This document shows positions 26,486 through 33,966 of a DNA stretch of 54,770 bases, one piece after another. A program made the position numbers and the translations under genes. The DNA comes from Betaproteobacteria bacterium RIFCSPLOWO2_12_FULL_62_58. Lineage in GTDB: Bacteria; Pseudomonadota; Gammaproteobacteria; Burkholderiales; SG8-41. Positions within the stretch are counted from its first letter, which is position 1; every line of letters begins with the position of its first letter. Location: positions 13,256-68,025 of the forward strand of contig MERI01000247.1 in assembly GCA_001772005.1 (NCBI GenBank), in the 5' to 3' direction. The notes beneath the pieces are model-generated. The model was not told the origin of the DNA. It worked only from the letters and a program-made list of their open reading frames with translations, and did no database searches.

Positions 26486-27343
26486 ATGCCAATCGATTGC
26501 CAGACACTACTCAACTGGGACATTCCCGAGGTTACGCAGACGATCACCCAGAAGGACACCGTGCTCTATGCGCTTGGAATCGGAGTGGGTTCGGATCCTT
26601 CTGATTCACAACAGCTGAGATTTGTATACGAAGCTGACCTAGAGACGCTGCCGATGATGGCGGTGACTCTTTGTTATCCTGGCCAATGGCACTCGGCGCC
26701 AGGAACAGGGATTGTAAGCTCACACGTCGTGCAGGGCTCGCAATCCTTCGTCATCCATAGTCCGTTGCCAACGCAGTGTACGGTACGCGGAAAGACAAGG
26801 ATTACGGGAGTCTACGACAAGGGTGTTGGGAGAGGGGCTATCGTAACAACTGAGTGCGTTGTATCCGACGTTGGACGCGGGAACGTACTGTGCACCATTG
26901 GCTCAACTCATTTTTGCCGCGCTAATGGCGGTTTTGGTGGACCTAGTGGCCCTCCCTTGTCGCTAATTCAAATGCCGCCCCGGCACCCAGATGTTTCCTG
27001 CGAGTTAGAAACATTACCGCAAATGGGATTGATTTATCGACTTTCGGGCGACTACAACCCTCTACATGCAGATCCGGAATACGCGAGGCGCGCGGGTTTT
27101 AAGCGACCAATCTTACATGGGCGATGCATTTTTGGTGTAGTGGGACACGCGATCATCAAGTCCCTTTGTGACTATAGAGCAACCCTATTGAGGTCCATGA
27201 GAGCGCGATTTGTCTCGTCTGTTTACCCTGGGGAAGTCATCTGCACTGAGATGTGGCGAGAGAAAGAGTGTGTTTTCTTTCGAGCTGTAGTGCGGGGTCG
27301 CAACGTGGTTGTTCTGGATCATGGAGTGGCAGAAATCGGTTGA
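26486..27343 (+). CDS. Two-domain MaoC hydratase (hydratase 2 type)
   Basis: A 285-residue double hot-dog protein like the hydratase 2 part of peroxisomal MFE-2. The N-terminal domain (residues 1-140) lacks catalytic residues. The C-terminal domain carries the signature YRLSGDYNPLHADPEYARRAGF followed by PILHGRCIFGVVG, with the Asp/His dyad for (R)-specific hydration of enoyl-CoA. ATG 26486 follows an adjacent TTG and no ribosome site is clear. Codon usage and base composition are more AT-rich than the flanking GC-rich genes, suggesting separate acquisition. The neighbours are a binding protein upstream and the selenoprotein gene 157 bp downstream. Confidence 0.85.
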   Translation: MPIDCQTLLNWDIPEVTQTITQKDTVLYALGIGVGSDPSDSQQLRFVYEADLETLPMMAVTLCYPGQWHSAPGTGIVSSHVVQGSQSFVIHSPLPTQCTVRGKTRITGVYDKGVGRGAIVTTECVVSDVGRGNVLCTIGSTHFCRANGGFGGPSGPPLSLIQMPPRHPDVSCELETLPQMGLIYRLSGDYNPLHADPEYARRAGFKRPILHGRCIFGVVGHAIIKSLCDYRATLLRSMRARFVSSVYPGEVICTEMWREKECVFFRAVVRGRNVVVLDHGVAEIG

Positions 27344-27500
27344 TTGTAATTTTGTGAACGAAATCCCAGTCAATCGGTTATAGCTTTACGCGGCCTAACC
27401 AGACTCGCCATGGAGCCCGAAGAGGAGAATGGTCGTCTTCGTCACTTGGGGAAATCGTCGTGAGACGAACAAGTGAATTGTCGGTCTGGAGGATTGATTG

Positions 27501-28739
27501 ATGGTGAGACTCGCCGATCTCCCGGAGTGGGAACGTGACCACATGCTGAACAAGATTCCGAACCTCCCCAGGTTCGGAATCAACGCATGGGTGGCCGGCC
27601 GGCCCTTGGCGAAACGCCGCGTGGCCATCGTTACTACGGCGGGTTTGCATTTGCGTGGCGACCGCCCGTTCGGACAAGGCGATGCCAGAAGCGCCTATCG
27701 TGTCATTCCGGGCAATGCCAGTGCGGCCGATATCGTGATGAGCCAGTTCTCCACCAACTTCGACCGCAGCGGGTTTCAGCAGGACCTGAACATCGCGTTT
27801 CCCATCGACCGCCTGAGGGAGCTGGCAGGCGACGGGATCATCGGCTCGGTAGCCGACTTCCACTATTCGTTCATGGGTGCGGGTTCCCCGGTCAATCGCA
27901 TGGAGCCGAAAGCCCGGGAAGTGGCCGGGCTGCTGAAAAAGGACAAGGTAGACGCCGTGCTATTGACGCCGGTGTGACCAAACTGCACGTGCGCAGTTTG
28001 CGCACTATCACTCTATATCGAGGATGAGGGCATATCCACCGTCAATATCAGTCTGGTGCGGGAGCACGCGGAAGCGATCCAGCCTCCCCGCACACTCTGG
28101 GTGCCGTTCCCGCTCGGCCGGCCGCTGGGCGTTCCCAATGATCCGGCCTTTCAGCGCCGGGTCGTCATTTCAGCGTTGAGGCTGCTGGAACGTCCGTCAG
28201 GTCCGGTGCTCGAGGACTTTCCTGAGGACGTGCCGCCCATCGCCGAAGACGAGAGCCAGGAAGGCATGGCATGCCCGATCAGTTTTGCCCCTGACATGGC
28301 CAAAGCCACGCTGGCGGAGAAGGTGGCAGCCGAGATTTCCCAGCTGCGTGCTTGGCACGACCTTTCCGTGAAGAACCGGGGGAGAACCGCCACGGGCGTG
28401 GCTGGGGCCGCTCTCGAGGACTTGGTCGGGTTCATCGCTGCGTGGGCGGGGGGCAAGCCCAGGACGAATTTCAGGGACGACATTTTGCCGATCGATGCCT
28501 TGAGGCTCGCCTGCGATGAGCTGAAGACGTTCTATTCCGAGGCGGTCTTGGCGCAACCGGGAACGCACTCGATCGAGAGCATACAGGACTGGTTCTGGGG
28601 ACAGACCGCAGCGGGGAAGCTGCTGTTCGATCTTCATGCCGCGACGTTGAAGAGCAGCGACAAGCTTGAGAAGTTTTTTGCCGATAACAATCTGGTGCCG
28701 CGCAGGATCCGGCACACGATCGGAAAGAAGGAAAATTGA
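27501..28739 (+). CDS. Selenoprotein of the glycine/D-proline reductase B (GrdB/PrdB-like) family, Sec at in-frame TGA
   Basis: The frame opens at ATG 27501 (GGAGGA 8 nt upstream), meets TGA at 27975-27977 and continues without other stops in the same frame to TGA 28737-28739, giving 412 residues with residue 159 as Sec. Around it the protein reads LLTPV-U-PNCTCAV, so the TGA forms a UxxC redox motif exactly where family members carry Sec or Cys (a TPGCPxC-type motif). Homology flanks both sides: LPRFGINAWVAGRPLAKRRVAIVTTAGLH and FPIDRLRELAGDGIIG before; TLWVPFPLGRPLGVPNDPAFQRRV after. A helical C-terminal domain (residues 250-412) completes it. The hairpin right after the TGA fits a bacterial SECIS. 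Sec decoding needs selABCD elsewhere in the genome. If not decoded, it is a broken Cys-type gene. Confidence 0.82.
27975..28000 (+). promoter_or_regulatory. Candidate bacterial SECIS hairpin
   Basis: Directly after the in-frame TGA (27975-27977) the sequence forms a perfect 8-bp stem, CAAACTGC (27979-27986) with GCAGTTTG (27993-28000), closed by a 6-nt loop ACGTGC. Bacterial SECIS elements lie just 3' of the UGA inside the coding region and present a small loop containing G to SelB. Position and compactness fit. The loop G is the third rather than first or second base and the stem starts only 2 nt from the UGA, so it is not a textbook match. Confidence 0.6.
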
Positions 28740-28913
28740 CAAAAGGCATTGTGCAGGTCGCGGAGTAGCTATGCGAGGAGCACCTTGAGAAGCGCTTGCG
28801 GCAGATGAAAAGGATCCGACGATGGACGAAGCCATACGCTCAGAGCACATAATCGTGTATAGAAATGAATTGGTCGTCAGCAATACAGCAATCAGAAATC
28901 AATATAGCGTTTG

Positions 28914-29465
28914 ATGAGCGCCTCCGCACAGCATCATGATCTCGAGTTGCCGTCGCCGTGGGTGTGCCGCTTCGCGCCGCTGATCCGGGCGGGCGGCAAG
29001 GTGCTCGATGTCGCCTGCGGCGGCGGCCGGCACGCGCGCTGGTTAGCCGCGCGCGGGCATCCGGTGGACGCCGTCGACCGCGATCCGGTGGCGCTGGCGG
29101 AGCTTGCCGCGATACCCGGCATCACGACCCGGTGCGCCGACATCGAGGCCGGCCCCTGGCCGTACACCGGGCAGGCATTCGCCGGCATCGTCGTCGTCAG
29201 CTACCTGCACCGGCCGCTGTTTCCGCACCTGCTCGCCGCACTCCTGCCCGGCGGCGTGCTGATCTACGAAACCTTCGCTGCGGGCAACGAGCGCTGTGGC
29301 CGACCGGCCAGCCCGGATTTCCTGCTCCGACCCGGCGAGCTGCTGGAGGTGGTGCGCGGGCGGTTGCGGGTTCTCGCCTATGAGGACTTGTTCGTGACCG
29401 ACCCCAAGCCGGCATTCGTGCAGCGGATCTGCGGACTAAAAGCCGGGGATGCGTCGCTGCCATGA
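28914..29465 (+). CDS. Class I SAM-dependent methyltransferase
   Basis: A 183-residue Rossmann methyltransferase of the TehB/UbiE-like small type. Motif I is KVLDVACGGGRHARWLAARGH, motif II ends VDAVDRDPVAL (acidic residue for the ribose), motif IV is GIVVVSYLHRPLFPHLL and post-IV LLPGGVLIYETFAAGNE. ATG 28914 directly follows a TTG; no good ribosome site is seen. The substrate cannot be predicted; TehB-like proteins methylate tellurite or other small nucleophiles. The 170 bp upstream (28740-28913) hold nothing recognisable. From here the gene set turns to conserved chromosomal functions. Confidence 0.85.
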   Translation: MSASAQHHDLELPSPWVCRFAPLIRAGGKVLDVACGGGRHARWLAARGHPVDAVDRDPVALAELAAIPGITTRCADIEAGPWPYTGQAFAGIVVVSYLHRPLFPHLLAALLPGGVLIYETFAAGNERCGRPASPDFLLRPGELLEVVRGRLRVLAYEDLFVTDPKPAFVQRICGLKAGDASLP

Positions 29466-29567
29466 ATTTTTTGTCGCGATTCAACCGTTCGATGGTTACT
29501 TGCGTTAAGCATTGTAAGAATTTTGTAAATAGTCGCGACATATACTCGAACCACGCCATTAACGGCT

Positions 29568-29765
29568 ATGGACGCTCCGACCACATCATCTGCCGGACCT
29601 CAGCCCGAAGAATATGGGGTAGAGGTGCTGTGCGCGAGCTGGAACCCGGTCGCAGCCGCCGTGGCCGAGCCGATCGGACTGGCCTGCCGCGAGTGGCTGG
29701 CCGACCTCACTGCGCTCGACGTCGACGCCTTCTTAAAGCAGTTCTACCGCTGCCAGCGCAGCTGA
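29568..29765 (+). CDS. Small hypothetical protein (65 residues)
   Basis: A short ORF beginning at ATG 29568 in the 500-bp gap between the methyltransferase and dapA. The product is acidic with a plausible globular sequence (YGVEVLCASWNPVAAAV, LDVDAFLKQFYRCQRS) rather than the arginine-rich look of shadow frames in this GC-rich DNA. No ribosome site or signal peptide is visible and I recognise no family. It may be a real small gene. The AT-rich stretch just upstream (29500-29550) could hold its promoter, but no clean -35/-10 pair was found. Confidence 0.4.
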   Translation: MDAPTTSSAGPQPEEYGVEVLCASWNPVAAAVAEPIGLACREWLADLTALDVDAFLKQFYRCQRS

Positions 29766-29819
29766 CACCGGGGCCGCAGGCCGACTTGGCGCTGCGGGCG
29801 CCCGGCCGCCTGTGCCCCT

Positions 29820-29853
29820 AGGAGTTTGTCGGACTTAGGCCGGACAAACTCCT
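29820..29853. repeat. REP-like palindromic element, copy 2
   Basis: Inverted repeat with arms AGGAGTTTGTC and GACAAACTCCT around a partly paired centre, 120 bp upstream of dapA. It matches the reverse complement of the element at 1628-1661 at about 31 of 34 positions, so the two copies lie in opposite orientation 28 kb apart. Probably a dispersed REP-like sequence. Confidence 0.78.
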
Positions 29854-29972
29854 AATGCAACCAATCCCACGGGGCATGGTCACAACGCTATCCCCGCACC
29901 GCCTGAATCAGGTAAAATGGTGTGATTTATACGGGGCCAGAACGCGGCCCTTTTTCACGGGAAATCCTATAG

Positions 29973-30857
29973 ATGGCAACGCTGCAGGGCAGCCTGGTCG
30001 CGATCGTTACGCCGATGGGGGAAGACGGCGGACTCGATTTCGACGCTTTTCGAAAACTGATCGATTGGCACCTCAAGGAAGGCACCGACGGCATCGTCGT
30101 GGTCGGCACCACGGGCGAGTCGCCAACAGTGGATTTCGACGAACACCACGTGTTGATCAAGACCGCGGTCGAGCACGCGGCGGGGCGCATTCCGGTCATT
30201 GCGGGCACTGGCGCCAACTCGACGCGCGAGGCGATCGAACTCGCCGCCTACGCCAAGCAGGTCGGCGCCGACATGAGCCTGTCGGTCGTGCCGTACTACA
30301 ACAAGCCGACCCAGGAAGGGCTATACCGTCACTTCAAGGCGATCGCCGAGGCGGTCGACATCCCGCAGATTCTCTACAACGTTCCCGGCCGCACCGTCGC
30401 CGACTTGCAAAACGATACCACGCTGCGCCTGGCGCAGGTCCCGAATATCGTGGGCATCAAGGATGCGACCGCCAACCTCGAGCGCGGTAGCGACCTGCTG
30501 CGCCGCAAGCCGCAGGATTTCCTGGTATTCAGCGGCGACGACGCAACTGGGCTCGCGCTCATGCTGCTCGGCGGTTACGGTGTCGTCTCGGTCACCGCCA
30601 ACGCGGCGCCGCGGCTGATGCACGAGATGTGCGCGGCTGCGCTGGCCGGCGACATCACGCGGGCGCGCGAGATCAACAACCGGCTGCTGGGGTTGCATCG
30701 CCACTTGTTCTGCGAAGCGAATCCGATTCCGGTCAAATGGGCCGTGCAGCAGATGGGGCTCATCGAAGGGGGCATACGGCTGCCGCTCACGCCGCTTTCC
30801 CCGGGGTTTCATGATCAGGTGCGCGATGCGATGCGGCAGGCGGGGATTGCCGCATGA
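29973..30857 (+). CDS. dapA: 4-hydroxy-tetrahydrodipicolinate synthase
   Basis: DapA condenses pyruvate with aspartate-semialdehyde, the first committed step of lysine and diaminopimelate synthesis. It is full length at 294 residues. The Schiff-base lysine is Lys163 in GIKDAT, the catalytic triad Tyr is Tyr135 in ILYNVPGR with Thr46/Thr47 in VVGTTGES, and Arg140 fits the substrate carboxylate site. The start at 29973 matches the family N-terminus ([12 protein letters not shown]). Its stop is followed closely by bamC, the gene order typical of beta- and gammaproteobacteria (dapA-bamC/nlpB). Confidence 0.97.
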   Translation: MATLQGSLVAIVTPMGEDGGLDFDAFRKLIDWHLKEGTDGIVVVGTTGESPTVDFDEHHVLIKTAVEHAAGRIPVIAGTGANSTREAIELAAYAKQVGADMSLSVVPYYNKPTQEGLYRHFKAIAEAVDIPQILYNVPGRTVADLQNDTTLRLAQVPNIVGIKDATANLERGSDLLRRKPQDFLVFSGDDATGLALMLLGGYGVVSVTANAAPRLMHEMCAAALAGDITRAREINNRLLGLHRHLFCEANPIPVKWAVQQMGLIEGGIRLPLTPLSPGFHDQVRDAMRQAGIAA

Positions 30858-30892
30858 CGTGGCTGTCGCGGCTCGACTCAACAGAGGACCGT

Positions 30893-32020
30893 ATGCAACC
30901 GCTTGGATTAGTTCGCATTCTGGGGTGCGCGGTCGCAACGCTGGCCCTGATTTCCTGCGGTTCCTTTGAGCTTCCTTCGAAGAAGATCGATTACAAGTCG
31001 GCAGGCAAGCTGCCGCCACTCGAGGTTCCACCGGATCTGACACGGCCAAGCGGTGACGATCGTTTCACCGTGCCCGACGTTAACCCGAAGAGTTCCGCAA
31101 CCTATTCGGCCTACAGCAAGGACCGGTCGGGTCAGCCGCAGGCGGCTTCCAGTAGCGTGCTGCCGCAGCAGAGAGATGCGCGCATCGAGCGCAGCGGCAC
31201 CCAGCGCTGGCTGGTGGTAAAGGGGGAACCCGCGGCGATGTGGCCGGTAGTCAAGGATTTCTGGCAGGAAACCGGCTTCATCATCAATCTTGAAATTCCC
31301 GAGGCGGGCGTCATGGAGACGGACTGGGCTGAGAACCGTGCCAGAATTCCAGACGGGATCATTCGCAATACATTGGGCAAGCTGCTCGACGCCGTCTACT
31401 CGACTTCGGAGCGCGACAAGTTCCGCACGCGGCTTGAGCGCGGAAGCGAAACGGGTACCACCGAAGTCTATATCAGCCACCGCGGCATGGAAGAGATCTA
31501 CACCTCGGCTGCCCAGGATCAGACCAGGTGGCAGCCGCGCCCGCCCAATCCCGAACTCGAAGCGGAGATGCTGCGACGGCTGATGGTGCGTTTTGGCGTC
31601 CAGGAAGAGCGCGCCAAGGCGCAGTTGGTTGCGACCGGTTCCGCAGTGCCGCGCGCGACGCTCTCGCGCGGCCAGGGGACGTTGTCGCTGAACGAGCAGT
31701 TCGACCGCGCGTGGCGGCGCGTGGGACTTGCGCTCGACCGCGTCGGCTTCACCGTCGAGGACCGCGACCGCTCCAAAGGCTTGTATTTCGTGCGTTATAT
31801 CGATCCCGAGATCGACAACAAGACAGCCGAGAACAAGGGATGGCTGTCCAAATTGAAATTCTGGGGCAGCAGCGACAAGCCGAAGACCGAACAGTTCCGG
31901 GTCCTGGTCAAGGACGCCGAATCGGGCGCGGAGATCAACGTGCTCAACAAGGATGGCGTGCGCGAGCAGTCCGAGACAGCCAATCGCATCCTTTCGCTGC
32001 TCTACGAGCAGCTCAAGTAA
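30893..32020 (+). CDS. bamC: Outer membrane assembly lipoprotein BamC
   Basis: BamC (NlpB/DapX) is a lipoprotein of the BAM complex that inserts beta-barrel proteins into the outer membrane. The product is 375 residues. The lipoprotein signal ends in the lipobox LISC, so lipidation at Cys22 is expected. Two helix-grip domains follow, seen in RWLVVKGEPAAMWPVVKDFWQETGF and FDRAWRRVGLALDRVGFTVEDRDR...GLYFVRY. The start at ATG 30893 (AGAGGA upstream) gives a proper signal peptide; an earlier ATG at 30854 overlapping dapA would spoil it. Both genes are probably co-transcribed. Confidence 0.9.
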   Translation: MQPLGLVRILGCAVATLALISCGSFELPSKKIDYKSAGKLPPLEVPPDLTRPSGDDRFTVPDVNPKSSATYSAYSKDRSGQPQAASSSVLPQQRDARIERSGTQRWLVVKGEPAAMWPVVKDFWQETGFIINLEIPEAGVMETDWAENRARIPDGIIRNTLGKLLDAVYSTSERDKFRTRLERGSETGTTEVYISHRGMEEIYTSAAQDQTRWQPRPPNPELEAEMLRRLMVRFGVQEERAKAQLVATGSAVPRATLSRGQGTLSLNEQFDRAWRRVGLALDRVGFTVEDRDRSKGLYFVRYIDPEIDNKTAENKGWLSKLKFWGSSDKPKTEQFRVLVKDAESGAEINVLNKDGVREQSETANRILSLLYEQLK

Positions 32021-32027
32021 CAGACAG

Positions 32028-32118
32028 GCGAGAGGCGAGAGGTGAGAGGAGTGAAACCCGCAGCTCCAACCTCTTCGCTCTGTTTTCCGCCTCTCTCCTC
32101 TCTCCTTTCTCCTCTCCT
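32028..32118. repeat. Low-complexity intergenic inverted repeat (GAGAGGC type)
   Basis: A purine-rich arm made of GAGAGGC/GAGAGGT heptamers (32028-32052) faces a pyrimidine-rich arm of CCTCTCTCC units (32088-32118), filling the bamC-MBL gap. On RNA it would fold to a long imperfect hairpin. It has the same architecture as 32892-32977 and 36168-36255 although the sequences differ. Confidence 0.65.
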
Positions 32119-32124
32119 GCCGTG

Positions 32125-32889
32125 ATGCGCTTCGCATCATTGGGCAGCGGCAGCCAGGGCAATGCTCTGGTTCTCGAAGTCGGAACCACGCGGCTGCTGC
32201 TCGACTGCGGCTTCGGTGTCAGCGAAACAGCCACCCGTTTGGCGCGGCTGGGGCTGGAACCCGACGACCTTGACGCCGTCGTTGTCACTCACGAGCACGA
32301 TGACCACATCGGCGGGGTGGCGCGACTTGCGCGCAAACACGACCTCCCTGTCTATCTTACCCATGGCACATTGACGGCGCTCGACGGCGAACGCTCGGCG
32401 ATCGCCGAAATCACCGTCATCGACAGCCACACCGCTTTCGCAATCGGCGACATCGAGGTGTGGCCCTACCCGGTGCCGCACGATGCGCGCGAGCCGGCAC
32501 AATTCGTGTTCGGCGACGGAGCAAGCCGGCTCGGCGTGCTCACCGACGCCGGTTCGTCGACACCCCACATCGAAGCCATACTCTCGGGACTTGACGCGCT
32601 GGTGCTCGAATGCAACCACGATCTCGACCTGCTCATGAGCGGCGGTTACCCGCCGTCGCTCAAGCGGCGCATCGCCAGCCGTTTCGGGCATCTCGATAAC
32701 CGGACCGCGGCGCAACTGCTGGTGAGTATCGATTGCAGCCGGCTGCAACATCTGATCGCCGCGCACCTTTCGCGGCAGAACAACACGCCGGAACTCGCGC
32801 GCGCGGCGGTGGCGCAGGCGCTCAACTGCACGCCGGAGTGGATCGGCGTCGCCAGTCAGGACGAGGGATTTGGATGGCGGGAGATTTAA
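32125..32889 (+). CDS. MBL-fold metallohydrolase (YycJ-like)
   Basis: A 254-residue metallo-beta-lactamase fold protein of the YycJ/WalJ-like group, which has nuclease-type relatives. The metal-binding motif is HEHDDH in VVVTHEHDDHIGGVARLA, with further ligands HDAREP and the late LGHLDN-like FGHLDNRTA and HLSRQNN segments. The start at ATG 32125 gives the conserved N-terminus MRFASLGSGSQGNALVLE; a long upstream extension in the same frame overlaps bamC and is not coding. In related genomes this gene often follows dapA-bamC. It is flanked on both sides by low-complexity inverted repeats. The substrate is not known. Confidence 0.88.
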   Translation: MRFASLGSGSQGNALVLEVGTTRLLLDCGFGVSETATRLARLGLEPDDLDAVVVTHEHDDHIGGVARLARKHDLPVYLTHGTLTALDGERSAIAEITVIDSHTAFAIGDIEVWPYPVPHDAREPAQFVFGDGASRLGVLTDAGSSTPHIEAILSGLDALVLECNHDLDLLMSGGYPPSLKRRIASRFGHLDNRTAAQLLVSIDCSRLQHLIAAHLSRQNNTPELARAAVAQALNCTPEWIGVASQDEGFGWREI

Positions 32890-32891
32890 TG

Positions 32892-32977
32892 CGGGTGATG
32901 AGTGATGGGTAAAGAGTAATGGGCAGGAACAACGAGCATTGGTCGCTTGTCGCCCATCACCCATTACTCATATCTCA
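32892..32977. repeat. Low-complexity intergenic inverted repeat (GTGATGAGT type)
   Basis: Left arm of GTGATGAGTGATGGGTAAAG-like units (32895-32925) pairs with a right arm CGCCCATCACCCATTACTC (32951-32969), enclosing about 25 nt. It lies between the MBL gene and the bidirectional terminator. Same build as the repeats at 32028 and 36168. Confidence 0.65.
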
Positions 32978-32982
32978 TAACG

Positions 32983-33013
32983 AAAAAAGCCGGCCAACAG
33001 GCCGGCTTTTTTT
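32983..33013. terminator. Bidirectional intrinsic terminator
   Basis: Perfect inverted repeat AAAAAAGCCGGCC (32983-32995), loop AACA, GGCCGGCTTTTTTT (33000-33013). The GC stem has a U-tract in either direction, as expected between the converging MBL gene and the minus-strand lipoprotein gene. Confidence 0.92.
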
Positions 33014-33027
33014 GTACTGCCGAGAAA

Positions 33028-33285
33028 TTACTTCTTCTCGTCTTTCTTCATTTCATCTTTCTTCATTTCGCCAGCCGGAGCAGCGGGCGCAGCCTCACCA
33101 GCCGGTTTGGCAGCCTCGCCAGCCGGAGCGGGTGCCGGGGCCGGCGCAGGTGCCGGAGCCGCGGCGGGCGCCGGAGCGGGTGCAGGAGCGGCTTTCGGGG
33201 CGGGCGCCGGAGCGGGTTTTTCACCGCAGGCGTTCAAACCCAGACCAAGTGCAAGCAAAGAAGCGAGGAGGAGCGAGCGTTTCAT
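33028..33285 (-). CDS. Small Ala/Pro-rich lipoprotein
   Basis: An 85-residue predicted lipoprotein. The signal ends LGLNACG, so lipidation at Cys20 is expected. The mature chain is a low-complexity Ala-Pro tract (repeated PAPA units, residues 25-55), then PAGEA repeats and a charged KKDEMKKDEKK tail. Ala-Pro tracts form extended rods, so it may be a spacer-like periplasmic protein. No enzymatic domain is present. It ends just before the bidirectional terminator. The tract is built of GCGCCGGA-type DNA repeats and may vary in length between strains. Confidence 0.8.
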   Translation of the reverse strand: MKRSLLLASLLALGLGLNACGEKPAPAPAPKAAPAPAPAPAAAPAPAPAPAPAPAGEAAKPAGEAAPAAPAGEMKKDEMKKDEKK

Positions 33286-33426
33286 GTTTTTTCCTTAGAC
33301 AAAAAAGAGAGTTATCACCAAATAACAGCCGGTCGGCGGGAGACCGACCAAACCTTAACGACCGAGTCGATCCAGCCGTTGACTAGAGGATCAATAACGG
33401 ACAAACCCGGTATCCCCTTTGCGACA

Positions 33427-33432
33427 ATTATA
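33427..33432 (-). promoter_or_regulatory. Possible -10 box upstream of the lipoprotein gene
   Basis: On the minus strand a perfect TATAAT lies about 140 nt upstream of the lipoprotein start, inside the 165-bp gap 33286-33450. The -35 at 17 nt (TGTAAG) is poor, so this is only a candidate. A GGTCGG/CCGACC hairpin (33331-33349) lies between it and the gene. Confidence 0.3.
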
Positions 33433-33450
33433 AACGATATCCGAGCTATC

Positions 33451-33951
33451 TTACAGCCCGCTTACATTGGCCGAGACCGCGGGGCCTGAGGCTTCCCGGA
33501 TTTCATCGAAGCGGTCGATGAGCTGCTGCGCCCCGAGAACATCGTTGGTGCCTTGGGCGGCGCGCAGGTGGTCGTAGTGGAAGCGGTGCACGTAGTGGGA
33601 TGCGTCGAATATGACAAATGGGTCGTAAACGTGCTTGGCGGGGCGCAGGGTTTCGCGGATGCTGACGGCGTAGCTGAATTGCTGCAGCAGCAGCAACATC
33701 CGCGGGCAGACGCGTTCGAGCGTGTCCACTTCGTGCAGCACGATCAGCAGGCGGTTCAGCCGGCTGGCGAGCAGGAACTGCCGCAGCAGCTCAAAGCGTT
33801 GCGGCGAGTTATAGGCGCGGCTCAAGGACTTGTCAAAAACGCGGATCACGCTCTGGGTCTGCGGGATCAGGCTGTCGATCACCGCCTCGTATTCGCGCAT
33901 GCCCTCAAAGCGACGGTATTCGGCGTTGGGAAGATTGCCGGGTTGTTCCAT
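33451..33951 (-). CDS. Conserved-looking hypothetical protein next to the RoxA-like gene
   Basis: A 166-residue soluble protein without signal or membrane segment. It reads like a real globular domain: REYEAVIDSLIPQTQSVIRVFDKSLSRAYNSPQRFELLRQFLL, LNRLLIVLHEVDTLERVCPRMLLLLQQFSYAVSIRET and a conserved-type DPFVIFDASHYVHRFHYDHLR. The pattern (a strand with VIRVFD followed by helices, then HxxD-like and H-rich strand) resembles a degenerate phospholipase-D-like fold, but I do not recognise the family. It starts 15 nt after the oxygenase gene and is probably co-transcribed with it. Confidence 0.75.
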   Translation of the reverse strand: MEQPGNLPNAEYRRFEGMREYEAVIDSLIPQTQSVIRVFDKSLSRAYNSPQRFELLRQFLLASRLNRLLIVLHEVDTLERVCPRMLLLLQQFSYAVSIRETLRPAKHVYDPFVIFDASHYVHRFHYDHLRAAQGTNDVLGAQQLIDRFDEIREASGPAVSANVSGL

Positions 33952-33966
33952 CGTTCACCCGTTCAC

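Noticed and set aside
27975-27977. TGA as an ordinary nonsense mutation or sequencing error
   Set aside because: Considered seriously, but a random stop would not be expected to fall precisely on the Sec/Cys redox position with a hairpin immediately behind it and an otherwise intact frame on both sides.
31528-32124. Long N-terminal extension of the MBL-fold protein
   Set aside because: It overlaps bamC in another frame and translates to arginine-rich sequence; the conserved protein starts at 32125.
33107-33298. Plus-strand ORF of Gly-Ala repeats
   Set aside because: Antisense shadow of the Ala-Pro lipoprotein gene.
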